Source of the DNA: Duganella fentianensis
GTDB lineage: Bacteria; Pseudomonadota; Gammaproteobacteria; Burkholderiales; Burkholderiaceae_D
Assembly: GCF_009857835.1 (NCBI RefSeq)
Contig: NZ_WWCL01000004.1
Coordinates: forward strand, 620,001-684,000
Reading direction: 5' to 3'
Length of the DNA: 64,000 bases
The position numbers were made by a program, and so were the translations under genes. Under the pieces are notes generated by a model. The model was not told the DNA's origin, searched no databases, and saw only the letters and a list, made by a program, of their open reading frames with translations. Positions 7,327 through 16,026 of this stretch are shown in pieces; positions within the stretch are counted from its first letter, which is position 1; the number at the start of each line of letters is the position of its first letter.

Positions 7327-9333
7327 TTAGTTGGCGTGCTTCAGATTTTTATCGAGGAAGCTCTCGACCTTGCTCCAGAAGTCGATATTGTTGTCGTCGT
7401 GAAGCCAGCCATGACCTTCGTTATCGTATATCAGGTAGCTCACATTGGCATTGCCGGCCTTGACGGCATTGGCAAATTTGCGTGCATGCTCGAGTGGCAC
7501 GCGGCGATCCCTGGCGCCGTGGGCCATCAGCAGCGGCTGTTTCAGCTCGGCCGCGCGCAGCAGCGGCGAAGTGGCACGGAACTGTTCCGCATCCTGCTCC
7601 GGATCGCCGATCAGCGTGCGTGCGCCATAGCCTAGCCAGTCTTGCGACATATCCGATTCGGTGGAGCTGAACATCAGATTGATGTCGGTGACGCCGGCCC
7701 ACTCCACGCCGCAGCGGAATACCTGCGGTTCCTTGATCAGTCCCATCAGGGTGGCGTAGCCGCCGTAGCTGGCGCCCATCAGCGCGATGCGCCGGCTGTC
7801 GGCCCAGCCCTGTTTTACGGCCCACCGGGCGGCGTCGGTCAAATCATCCTGCATGGACAGGCCCCATTGGCGCCAGCCAGCTTGGAAGTGCTGGGCGCCG
7901 AAGCCGATACTGCCGCGGAACTCGGGCTGGATGACGACATAGCCGCGCGAGGACAGGAAAGCGGCCTGGCTATCCCACTCCCAGGAGGAGCCGCGCATCT
8001 GCGGGCCGCCGTGGACCAGCACGATGGCCGGTTGCGGGCCGGCTGGTTTGCCGGCCGGCAGGGTGACATACACGGGAATGCGGTGGCCATCGCGCGCCTG
8101 GTAGTGGTGGAAGCTGCGCGCCCCCACCTGCGTCATGGCGATGTTGGCGCGGGTGCTGCCCAGCCCTATCAGGGCGCCGCTGGCACGGTTGTACAGGATG
8201 TATTGCAGGGGCTGGCGATCCGAAACGGCAGCAATCAGCAGCACGGGGCTGGCGCTGCAATCCTGCGCGCAGGAGACGCTGTTGATGGTGCTCGGCAGCG
8301 CCGCATCGATTTTGGCCTGTTCCGCCTTCAGTTTCGGATCCAGCCAGACGGTGGTGGCCGCATCCGTATGCAGCTGGAAGCCCAGCAGCCTGCCGGTGGC
8401 ACGGTCGATCTCGGGGGCGCCCGTGAAATCGAAGCCCGGGGTTTCGACGATGGGTTCTGCACCCATCTGTTTGGCTTTCAGGTCATAGCGGAACAGCGCG
8501 CCGTAGTCGTTGTAGGTGGCGCGCACGAACAGGGTATTGGCGCCATCGAAGAACAGGGGCTGGAAGCGCTGATCGGTATAGCAGACACCGTTGCTGAGCT
8601 CCTTCCATTCGGTGTCTTCGGGATTGCGGAAGTAGCTGATGCAGCGCCCCTTGATGGTGGAGGAGACTACCCGTGGCGCATCCTTGCTGTCCGTGATCCA
8701 GTGCTCGGCGGCTTCCGGCTGGTTGCCCTCGAAAGCCTTGCGCAGGATCTGGGTGCGGGTGTTCAGGCGATACAGGCGCGAGTGGTCAGGCAGAAGGTCG
8801 GTACTGTTCCAGATATGCTTTTCGACCAGAATGTCGTCCGAGCCATCATGGGCCGTATCGTAAAAGCCGTATTCGGCCGTCAGCGTGCGGCTGGTGTTGC
8901 GGCTGCCCAGGCTTTCCTGACGGTAGTCCCAGTTACCGGCGATCAGGTGGACGCGGTGCTCGCCATCGCGGTCCGCGGCGAATTCATCCCAGTTACCGTC
9001 GAATTCGATCTGCATGTTCTTGACGGTGAAGCCGAGGCGCTGTTCATTGATCCAGTGCACGCTGACGATTTCGGCGTGCTCCACGGCATTGCGGGTGATA
9101 ACCTTGAACTGGGTGAGGTCGGCCGTTTCGCGCACCACCAATGCCTGGGTCCCGTCTGGCAGTCTCACCGTGCTGGCGATATAAGCGCCTTTGGGTGACA
9201 GGGCAACATGGCTGATTTCATCGGCTTTGAAAAAGTTCGCGACGTCCGGCAAGGCTGGCGGCGCAGCGTGGATGGCCGGACTCAGCAGGGCGGCAAGCAG
9301 TCCCAGTTGGCGCAGTATGGCAGGGAAACGCAT
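7327..9333 (-). CDS. Prolyl-oligopeptidase-family (S9) serine peptidase, exported
   Basis: 668 residues with a signal peptide (MRFPAILRQLGLLAALLSPAIHA), a beta-propeller-like N-terminal domain and a C-terminal alpha/beta hydrolase. The nucleophile is S522 in GASYGGYA. The acid is in MAHGARDRRVP and the histidine in NEGHGWLHD. An LVHGGPQ oxyanion strand is also present. The family degrades peptides, often dipeptidyl- or acylaminoacyl-type; the exact specificity cannot be read from sequence. Transcribed leftward alone, 73 bases before moxR, with its own upstream region. Confidence 0.92.
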   Translation of the reverse strand: MRFPAILRQLGLLAALLSPAIHAAPPALPDVANFFKADEISHVALSPKGAYIASTVRLPDGTQALVVRETADLTQFKVITRNAVEHAEIVSVHWINEQRLGFTVKNMQIEFDGNWDEFAADRDGEHRVHLIAGNWDYRQESLGSRNTSRTLTAEYGFYDTAHDGSDDILVEKHIWNSTDLLPDHSRLYRLNTRTQILRKAFEGNQPEAAEHWITDSKDAPRVVSSTIKGRCISYFRNPEDTEWKELSNGVCYTDQRFQPLFFDGANTLFVRATYNDYGALFRYDLKAKQMGAEPIVETPGFDFTGAPEIDRATGRLLGFQLHTDAATTVWLDPKLKAEQAKIDAALPSTINSVSCAQDCSASPVLLIAAVSDRQPLQYILYNRASGALIGLGSTRANIAMTQVGARSFHHYQARDGHRIPVYVTLPAGKPAGPQPAIVLVHGGPQMRGSSWEWDSQAAFLSSRGYVVIQPEFRGSIGFGAQHFQAGWRQWGLSMQDDLTDAARWAVKQGWADSRRIALMGASYGGYATLMGLIKEPQVFRCGVEWAGVTDINLMFSSTESDMSQDWLGYGARTLIGDPEQDAEQFRATSPLLRAAELKQPLLMAHGARDRRVPLEHARKFANAVKAGNANVSYLIYDNEGHGWLHDDNNIDFWSKVESFLDKNLKHAN

Positions 9334-9468
9334 AGGAGATCTCGGAGGAGTTATTAATTATTTGATAATCATATTGGCCTATTGATTTATTGTCCACTGA
9401 GACATTATGGCAAGTATGGCTTTGTGGCTTCTATGGTAAATTGGGCGATACGAGTAGAACCACGCGAT

Positions 9469-10395
9469 ATGACCACTGCTATTTACAGCCATCCTGATTG
9501 CGCCCGTCACGACATGGGCGACTGGCACCCCGAGTCTCCGGCGCGCCTGCAGGCGATTGCCGATCAACTGATCAGCGCCCATGTGAACGATCTGTTCGAG
9601 CACCGCGAAGCACCGCTGGTGGCGCTGAGCGATCTGGAACGCAATCACAGCCGCAACGCCATCGCCATCGTGCGCGACAACGTGCCGGCCGAAGGCGACA
9701 CCTATCCCATCGATGGCGACACCACCCTGAACCACTACAGCTGGAGCGCGGCCCAGCGTGCGGCCGGCGCGGCCGTGGCGGCCACGGATGCTGTCATCGA
9801 TGGCGAAATCGAGAACGCCTTCTGTGCTATCCGCCCGCCCGGCCACCATGCGCGGCCGATCGAGCCCATGGGCTTCTGCCTGTTCAACAATGTCGCCGTG
9901 GCGGCCAAGCATGCGCTCGACGTGCGCGGTCTGGCGCGGGTGGCGGTGGTGGACTTCGATGTCCATCACGGCAACGGTACGGAAGAAGCGCTGCGCAACG
10001 AACCGCGCGCGCTGATGGCGAGCTTCTACCAGCATCCCTTCTATCCCTACACGGAGCCGGAGCCGATTACTGCGAATCTGGTGAATGTGCCGCTGCCGGC
10101 CCGCTCGGGCGGGGAGGAAGTGCGCAAGGTGGTGCTGGAACACTGGCTGCCGGCGCTGCATGCGTTCAAGCCGGAGATGATTTTTATTTCAGCGGGATTC
10201 GATGCGCACCGCGAAGATGAAATCGGCGGCATGGGACTGGTGGAAGAGGACTATGCGTGGATCACGCAGCAGATCATGGCGGTGGCGCGCCAGCATGCGC
10301 AGGGCCGCATCGTGAGCTGCCTTGAGGGCGGCTACAACCTGTCGGCACTGGGCCGCAGCGTGGTAGCGCACCTCAAGGCGCTGGCAGAAATCTAG
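9469..10395 (+). CDS. Histone-deacetylase-like metal-dependent amidohydrolase
   Basis: A 308-residue class II HDAC / acetylpolyamine amidohydrolase fold. Motifs in order: HPESPARL, RPPGHHA (tandem histidines), DFDVHHGNGT (metal ligands Asp and His), SAGFDAH (metal-ligand Asp) and CLEGGYN (catalytic-site Tyr). In bacteria such enzymes deacetylate small amides or lysines; the substrate is unknown. The open frame extends back to 9382, but the ATG at 9469 (MTTAIYSHPDC) matches the family N-terminus. It converges with the OPT gene, and the two stops overlap by 4 bases. Confidence 0.9.
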   Translation: MTTAIYSHPDCARHDMGDWHPESPARLQAIADQLISAHVNDLFEHREAPLVALSDLERNHSRNAIAIVRDNVPAEGDTYPIDGDTTLNHYSWSAAQRAAGAAVAATDAVIDGEIENAFCAIRPPGHHARPIEPMGFCLFNNVAVAAKHALDVRGLARVAVVDFDVHHGNGTEEALRNEPRALMASFYQHPFYPYTEPEPITANLVNVPLPARSGGEEVRKVVLEHWLPALHAFKPEMIFISAGFDAHREDEIGGMGLVEEDYAWITQQIMAVARQHAQGRIVSCLEGGYNLSALGRSVVAHLKALAEI

Positions 10396-12386
10396 TTGAC
10401 GATACGTTCGCCCTGACGGGCGGACCAGCGGTACAGACCCCATACGGCGGCGCTGCCCACGATCAGGGCAATGATCATGGTGTGCGATTCGCTCAGGCTG
10501 TTGGCAATTGCCAGCGGCTCGCCTTTACCGGACAGCACGATCAGGCCGGCCAGTGCCACGTTGAACAGGCTCTCGCCGACGATGAAGCCGGACATGATCA
10601 GCACACCCAGACGCTTGGCCGTTTCGCCGCCCGTCTTGCGTTCCATCGCACGTTCGAACAGATAGCCGGTAATCGCACCGATCACCACCGGCGTAATCAC
10701 GGCGCTAGGCAGGTAGATGGCCAGACCCACGCCCAGCGGCGGCAGGCTGTATTTGTCATTGCTGGCTTTCTTGAGTGCGAAGTTAATCAGCACCAGCAAC
10801 AGGCCGACCAGCGCGCCATAGCCGAGCAGATTCCACTGCAGATTGCCGCCGATGACGCCATTGGCCAGCGTCGAGATCAGCAGCGCCTGCGGGGCAGCCA
10901 GCGGCTGGGCGGAAATCGCGTGGGTGTTGGCGGCGCCGACGAAGCCGTTGGCGTGGTTGAGCAGTTCCAGCACGGGCGGTACGACGCAGGAGCCGGCGAC
11001 GACGCCGATCAGCAGGCCGACCTGCTGCTTCCACGGCGTGGCGTCGACTAACTGGCCGGTTTTCAGATCCTGCAGATTGTCGTTGCCGATCACGGCCACG
11101 GCCAGCACCACGGTGGTGACGAACAGGGCGAAGGCGATCAGCGCCTGTGCCGTGTTCGGACCCAGGATGCTGCGGCCTACCATGCCCACACTGAGTGCAG
11201 CACCGAGAATGGTCAGAATGGCGATGCCCGAAACGGGCGAGTTGGAGGAGCCGATCAGGCCCGCCATGTAGCCGCAGACGGCGGCAGCGAACATACCGGC
11301 GATCAGGATGTAGCCGATGCCGACGGCCACCAGCGGCACGCTGAGGCTGGCGATGGTGGTGCCATCGAGGAAGCTGGCCAGCAGCCAGCCAGCAGGCACC
11401 ATGGAGATCAGGGTAATCAGGCCGACGATGAAGATGGGCAGATCCTGCTCGGTGCGGTCCAGCGTCACGCCATCCAGTTTGGCTTTGCGGGCGGTTTCCA
11501 TGGCCGACTTCAGGCCGCTGTAGATAGGCTTGGCCAGACCGGCCAGCGTCACGATGGCGGCCAGACCGATCACGCCGGCGCCCATCATGCGCACTTCCTT
11601 GGACCAGATGCTCATCGCGTGGGCGCTGGCATCCATGCCGGCTGCGGCAGGTGTCAGGCTGGTCATCAGGGGCACCATGATGCCCCAGGCGATGAGCAGG
11701 CCGGCCAGCATGGCGATACCGACGGTAATGCCCATCAGGTGGCCCGCGCCGATCAGGGCCAGCGAGCTGGAAGCGCCGATGCCGGTCGCGCCGCTGCCGG
11801 TACGGAAGTAGATCGAGACTTCGGCGGCCATGAATTTGATGGCACCGCCGGCGGCAAACGCTGCCGATGCCAGACTGCCCCAGATGACGGCCCACAGGCC
11901 GGCTTTACCTTCTTCGGCACCGGAACGCGAGGCCATGCCCACTTTCAGCACTTCGGCGGCGGCCACGCCTTCAGGGTAGGGCAGGTCCGATTGCGAGACG
12001 AGGGCGCGGCGCAGCGGCATGGTGTACATCACACCGAGCACGCCGCCCACGGCGCAGGCGCCGAACACTGGCCAGAACGGCACTTTCTCCCACCAGCCTA
12101 TCATGATCAGGCCGGGCAGCACGAAGATGACGGAAGCCAGCGTGCCGGCCGCCGAGGCGATGGTCTGGACGATGTTATTTTCCTGGATGGTGGCGTCCTT
12201 GAAGGCGCTCAGCAAAGCCATGGAGATCACGGCGGCAGGAATCGAGGTGGCGAAAGTCAGGCCTACTTTCAGGCCCAGATACACCTGTGCGGCGGTGAAT
12301 ACCAGCGTAATCAGTATCCCCAGGATGATGCCACGCAGGGTGATTTCCTTCGGATTGGACGGTGCAGCTATGCTCATCTTCAGCAC
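10392..12386 (-). CDS. OPT-family oligopeptide transporter
   Basis: A 664-residue polytopic inner-membrane protein with about 14-16 hydrophobic segments along its whole length. It begins with ITLRGIILGILITLVFTAAQVYLGLKVGLTF, written here in parts: an N-terminal charged patch, then the AQVYLGLKVG turn typical of bacterial OPT proteins. OPT proteins take up oligopeptides or metal chelates; the substrate here is unknown. It is a single-gene unit facing ylqF across 124 bases. Confidence 0.92.
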   Translation of the reverse strand: MLKMSIAAPSNPKEITLRGIILGILITLVFTAAQVYLGLKVGLTFATSIPAAVISMALLSAFKDATIQENNIVQTIASAAGTLASVIFVLPGLIMIGWWEKVPFWPVFGACAVGGVLGVMYTMPLRRALVSQSDLPYPEGVAAAEVLKVGMASRSGAEEGKAGLWAVIWGSLASAAFAAGGAIKFMAAEVSIYFRTGSGATGIGASSSLALIGAGHLMGITVGIAMLAGLLIAWGIMVPLMTSLTPAAAGMDASAHAMSIWSKEVRMMGAGVIGLAAIVTLAGLAKPIYSGLKSAMETARKAKLDGVTLDRTEQDLPIFIVGLITLISMVPAGWLLASFLDGTTIASLSVPLVAVGIGYILIAGMFAAAVCGYMAGLIGSSNSPVSGIAILTILGAALSVGMVGRSILGPNTAQALIAFALFVTTVVLAVAVIGNDNLQDLKTGQLVDATPWKQQVGLLIGVVAGSCVVPPVLELLNHANGFVGAANTHAISAQPLAAPQALLISTLANGVIGGNLQWNLLGYGALVGLLLVLINFALKKASNDKYSLPPLGVGLAIYLPSAVITPVVIGAITGYLFERAMERKTGGETAKRLGVLIMSGFIVGESLFNVALAGLIVLSGKGEPLAIANSLSESHTMIIALIVGSAAVWGLYRWSARQGERIVN

Positions 12387-12510
12387 TCCGGTCGAAAAAT
12401 AAATATTGTAGATATGGTTAGAAACGGCAAAAGCGCCCCATCATATCCGAAAGCCGTGCGGCCCAGCAGGTAAAATAGCGGATTGTCAGAACGTTTTAGA
12501 AGGTCAGAGC

Positions 12511-13461
12511 ATGTCGATACAATGGTTCCCGGGGCATATGAACGCTGCCAAGAAGAAGGCGGCCGAGCAGATGGAGAACACCGATCTGGTGATCGAGGTG
12601 GTCGATGCGCGGCTGCCCGAGGCCAGCACCAACCCCATGGTGCTGGAGCTGCGCAAGTTCCGCCAGCGTCCGTGCCTGAAGATCATTAACAAGATCGACC
12701 TGGCCGATCCGGCTGCTACGGCAGCGTGGGTGGCCTACTACAATGCGCAGGAAGGCGTGAGTGCCTACGCCATGACCACCAAGAAGCCGGCCGACGTGGC
12801 ACGCATACCCGAGCTGGCGCGGGCGCTGGCGCCGCATCGCGGCGTGCCGACCAAGCCGCTGCGCATCATGATCATGGGGATTCCCAACGTGGGCAAATCG
12901 ACCCTGATGAATGCCCTGCTGAAGAAGCGCGTGGCCAAAGTGGGCGACGAGCCGGCTGTGACAAAACAGCAACAGAAGCTGTACCTGGATAAGAACACCA
13001 TTCTGGTCGATACGCCCGGCATGCTGTGGCCTAAGATCGCCATGCCTAGCGATGGCCTGATGCTGGCGGCCAGCCACGCAGTGGGTACCAATGCCGTGAT
13101 CGAAGAAGAGGTAGCGGTATTCCTCGCCGACGAGCTGCTGCAGTACTACCCGCAACTGCTGGTGGCGCGCTACGGCTTCAAAGAGATCGAGAGCATGGAC
13201 GGCATCGCCGTGGTGGAAGGCATTGCCGCGCGGCGCGGCTTCCGTCAGAAGGGCGGTGATCTGGACTTCGAAAAAGCGTCCCACGTTTTCCTCGGCGACT
13301 ACCGCAGCGGTGCGCTGGGCCGCATTTCGCTGGAAACGCCGACTACCCGTGCCTTGCGCATGGAGCAGTTTGCTGCCGCCGAAGCAGCCCGTCTGGCCGA
13401 GAAAGCCGCCAAGGACGCCGAGAAAGCCGAGAAGGCCGCGCGCGGCAAGCGCGGCACCTGA
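12511..13461 (+). CDS. ylqF: Ribosome biogenesis GTPase YlqF/RbgA
   Basis: A circularly permuted GTPase that acts in late assembly of the 50S subunit. The permuted order is visible: G4 NKIDLAD near residue 60, then G1 GIPNVGKST near residue 130 and G3 DTPGMLWPK near residue 170. The N-terminus MSIQWFPGHMNAAKKK is the family signature. The 316 residues end in a Lys/Ala-rich tail (EKAAKDAEKAEKAARGKRG). A TAAAAT -10-like sequence lies near 12468. It converges with the GFA gene 8 bases downstream. Confidence 0.95.
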   Translation: MSIQWFPGHMNAAKKKAAEQMENTDLVIEVVDARLPEASTNPMVLELRKFRQRPCLKIINKIDLADPAATAAWVAYYNAQEGVSAYAMTTKKPADVARIPELARALAPHRGVPTKPLRIMIMGIPNVGKSTLMNALLKKRVAKVGDEPAVTKQQQKLYLDKNTILVDTPGMLWPKIAMPSDGLMLAASHAVGTNAVIEEEVAVFLADELLQYYPQLLVARYGFKEIESMDGIAVVEGIAARRGFRQKGGDLDFEKASHVFLGDYRSGALGRISLETPTTRALRMEQFAAAEAARLAEKAAKDAEKAEKAARGKRGT

Positions 13462-13469
13462 GATACTCG

Positions 13470-13898
13470 CTAGAGTACCGGCCGATAGTGCAGATGCCCT
13501 GCAACGACAGGGCCCGTGGCAGCACTGTCTGTGGGATGAAGCTGGCCTTCGTTGACAGGCACCACCGCGAAATCGAAGGGGCTGATGCCTTCCAGGCAGG
13601 CCACATTGACGCCATACTGCTGCGGGTTGGAGCGGCGCTGGTGGTGCGTGTAGATGCCGCACTTCGAGCAGAAGTAGTGCTTGGCCTGCATGGTGTTGAA
13701 CTGGTACAGCGTCAGCGCATCGGCGCCGGCCGTGATAGTGATATCGGCCAGACTGGCCGACACGGCCACGGCACCGCGCATGCGGCAGTAGGAACAATTG
13801 CAGCGCCGCGCAGTCTTCAGCCCATCCGTGAGCCTGACATGAAACTGCACCGTGCCACAATGACAGGCGCCGTGGGCTTCCTTGATTTCCATATCCAT
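13470..13898 (-). CDS. GFA-family (Mss4-like) zinc protein
   Basis: 142 residues with the zinc-binding cysteine pattern of the glutathione-dependent formaldehyde-activating family: ACHCG near residue 12, RCNCSYC near residue 35 and CSKCG near residue 78. The family name derives from Gfa, but most members have no proven enzyme activity, so no reaction is assigned. Single gene, cytoplasmic, with no signal peptide. Confidence 0.87.
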   Translation of the reverse strand: MDMEIKEAHGACHCGTVQFHVRLTDGLKTARRCNCSYCRMRGAVAVSASLADITITAGADALTLYQFNTMQAKHYFCSKCGIYTHHQRRSNPQQYGVNVACLEGISPFDFAVVPVNEGQLHPTDSAATGPVVAGHLHYRPVL

Positions 13899-14045
13899 GC
13901 GATCTGCTCCGTGTTAGCTGCTTGTGCTCGGGTTGCGCTCTGTTACTGGCGCTGGCACTATAGCGCGAATTCCACCGCGAGGTCTGCCTTGTGCGATCCG
14001 GCCCGTGCCGCCGGTGGGAAGCCATCTCCTCCACTTTTTAAAACG

Positions 14046-14804
14046 ATGAAGCCGATTCCATTCGCAATGCTGCTGGTCGCAACGCCCTTTGCCTATGCCA
14101 CCACCACGACCTGCAGCCTTCTGGCGGAAGGCGCTAATGATAGGCTGATCCGGCAGGAAGGCCAGTGCGATATCGCCACCGCGCCGATGTCGACCTTCAA
14201 GCTGGCTATTAGCCTGATGGCGTATGACGCGGGAATACTGGTGGACGAACATCAGCCGGTGTGGCCGTTCAAGCCCGGCTACGTGGATTGGCGCGAGGAG
14301 TGGAAGCAGGACATCGCTCCGGCGCAGTGGATGGCATGGTCGGTGGTCTGGTATTCGCAGCAAATCACACAGCGTCTGGGCGAGCAGCGTTTTGCCCGCT
14401 ATGTTCAGCAGTTCAGCTACGGCAATCAGGATGTTTCGGGTGGCCCGGCCAAGGCGTGGCTGAATTCTTCGCTACAGATTACGCCGCACGGACAGCTGGC
14501 TTTTCTGGGCCGGCTGGTGCGGCGCGAACTGGGCGTGACGGCACAGGCTTACGCGATGACCGCCCGGATTGCGCACCACGGTAAGCTGGCCAATGACTGG
14601 GAGGTGTACGGCAAAACGGGGGCGGGCAGCTATGGTGGGCACGGCAAGCTAGGCTGGTATGTGGGCTGGGCCAGCAAAGCGGGGCGCACTGTCACATTCC
14701 TGCAGCAGCGGCTGGAAACTGACGATGCGCCTGATGGTCCGGCCGGTTTCCGTGCGCGCGATGCCATGCTGGCACAGTTGCCTGCATGGCTGGACGCACT
14801 GTAG
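14046..14804 (+). CDS. Class D (OXA-type) beta-lactamase
   Basis: A 252-residue periplasmic serine beta-lactamase with signal peptide 1-18 (ending AYA). All class D motifs are present: S49-TF-K52 (nucleophile Ser and carboxylatable Lys), S99-V-V101, Y125-G-N127 and K190-T-G192, with the WYVGW block after it. The expected reaction is hydrolysis of penicillins and perhaps oxacillin; carbapenem activity cannot be judged. The ATG at 14046 is chosen because it starts the signal peptide. No mobile-element sequence flanks it and base composition matches the neighbours, so it looks like an intrinsic chromosomal gene. Confidence 0.92.
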   Translation: MKPIPFAMLLVATPFAYATTTTCSLLAEGANDRLIRQEGQCDIATAPMSTFKLAISLMAYDAGILVDEHQPVWPFKPGYVDWREEWKQDIAPAQWMAWSVVWYSQQITQRLGEQRFARYVQQFSYGNQDVSGGPAKAWLNSSLQITPHGQLAFLGRLVRRELGVTAQAYAMTARIAHHGKLANDWEVYGKTGAGSYGGHGKLGWYVGWASKAGRTVTFLQQRLETDDAPDGPAGFRARDAMLAQLPAWLDAL

Positions 14805-14805
14805 G

Positions 14806-15603
14806 CTAGCCGAAGCGGAAGCTGGTCACGGCCAGTGCGCCCATAAAGGCATCTTCGTGATAGGGCACGCTGGCAGCATCGTTCTCGGCGGCGCCCAGCA
14901 CCACCATTAGCGGCAGCAGGTGTTCCTCGCGCGGGTGCGCCATGCGTGCGGCCGGCGCTTTTTCCCATTCCAGCAGGGCAGCCGTGCGTTCGGCTGGCGC
15001 CAAGGCCATGCTGGTGCGCAGCCAGTCGTCGAACGCCTTTGCCGCCGCAGCACCCTGCGCGTTGAAAGCGCGCAGATTGTGGAAACTCAGGCCGCTACCG
15101 ACGATCAACACGCCCTGTTCGCGCAGCGGTGCCAGCAGGCGGCCTACCTGTATGTGCGCCAGCGGATCGAGGTCATGACGCAGCGATAGCTGGACGATGG
15201 GCATGTCCGCTTGCGGATAGGCCGGATACAGGGCGCTGAAAGTGCCATGGTCGAAGCCGCGCTGCTCGTCCAGTACCGCAGGGAAGCCGCCGGCATCGAG
15301 CAGCTGCTTGACCTGCGCTGCCAGTGCCGGATCGCCGGGCGCCGGATACTGCACTTCATAGGTGTGCGGCGGGAAGCCGCCGTAGTCATAGATCATCGGT
15401 GGCTGGGCCGAAGAGGACAGCATGAACTGGCGCCCCTCCCAGTGGGCGGTAATCACCAGCAGGGCTTTGGGCCTGGCAGGCAGTTCGGACGGCAGGGCGC
15501 GTAGCGAGGCGTCCAGCTTGGCGTACAGATGCCCGACCTGATCCATCATGAACGGCCAGGGGCCGCCGCCGTGGGACAGAAAATAGGTAGGCAGGGTAGA
15601 CAT
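14806..15603 (-). CDS. DODA-type extradiol aromatic ring-opening dioxygenase (LigB superfamily)
   Basis: 265 residues with the 4,5-DOPA dioxygenase/YgiD pattern: N-terminal YFLSHGGGP (metal-ligand His), VITAHWEG, the YDYGGFPPHTYEVQYPAPG block and LIVGSGLSFHNLR. The family is Zn or Fe dependent and cleaves catechols; the physiological substrate here is unknown. The start ATG at 15603 is preceded by GGAG. It converges tightly with the beta-lactamase gene, with one base between the stops. Confidence 0.9.
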   Translation of the reverse strand: MSTLPTYFLSHGGGPWPFMMDQVGHLYAKLDASLRALPSELPARPKALLVITAHWEGRQFMLSSSAQPPMIYDYGGFPPHTYEVQYPAPGDPALAAQVKQLLDAGGFPAVLDEQRGFDHGTFSALYPAYPQADMPIVQLSLRHDLDPLAHIQVGRLLAPLREQGVLIVGSGLSFHNLRAFNAQGAAAAKAFDDWLRTSMALAPAERTAALLEWEKAPAARMAHPREEHLLPLMVVLGAAENDAASVPYHEDAFMGALAVTSFRFG

Positions 15604-15772
15604 GAGCAGACTCCGTTGGAATGATGCCCATAACTATAAGGACGGCAGAGCGCCTTATCAATCCATGAAATGTCGATAGATTCGATCTAAATAGTTAATC
15701 GTAGCGCCGCTACCGTCTGTGCAACGGCCGGGCGCAAGCTGCGGCAAAAGCGCCGGCGGGCGCGCAGACGCG

Positions 15773-15778
15773 TATAAT
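15773..15778 (+). promoter_or_regulatory. -10 element of the cobalamin-riboswitch transcript
   Basis: TATAAT about 10 bases before the predicted riboswitch 5' end. No good -35 is seen at 16-18 bp spacing. The position fits a transcript starting near 15785. Confidence 0.55.
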
Positions 15779-15786
15779 GCGCGGGT

Positions 15787-15937
15787 TTTGGTGCTTGTCA
15801 GTGTGTTCGCGCTGGCAGTTAAACGGGAAACACAGGGCCGTGTGCGCTTGCCAGCGCTGCGGCTAAGGTGTGCTGCCCCCGCAACGGTAACGCATGGCGC
15901 AATCGGCGCCGTGCCAGCCCGGATACCGGCCAGACAG
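15787..15937 (+). ncRNA. Cobalamin (adenosylcobalamin) riboswitch
   Basis: Conserved blocks are present in the right order: TTAAACGGGAA with CACAGGGCCGTG (near 15819-15845), TGCCCCCGCAACGGTAA (near 15874-15891) and the B12 box GCCAGCCCGGATACCGGCC (about 15913-15931). Upon binding cobalamin the aptamer normally shuts off downstream translation or transcription. After it, 15939-15973 can form an imperfect GGAAG...CTTCC hairpin that may be part of the expression platform. The next genes are the btuB-like receptor and btuF, which confirms the ligand class. Confidence 0.93.
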
Positions 15938-16026
15938 GGGGAAGCGTGCAGGTGCTGCCTGTGCGTCTTCCGTACACTTCCGGCTTGCGGGGACGCAGGC
16001 GGATGCCTCTTTTGGAACTGAATCTC

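Noticed and set aside
13488..14045. N-terminal extension of the beta-lactamase frame
   Set aside because: It overlaps the GFA gene antisense; the signal peptide begins at 14046.
15868..16026. N-terminal extension of the btuB-like frame through the riboswitch
   Set aside because: The sequence is explained by the aptamer, and the signal peptide begins at 16027.
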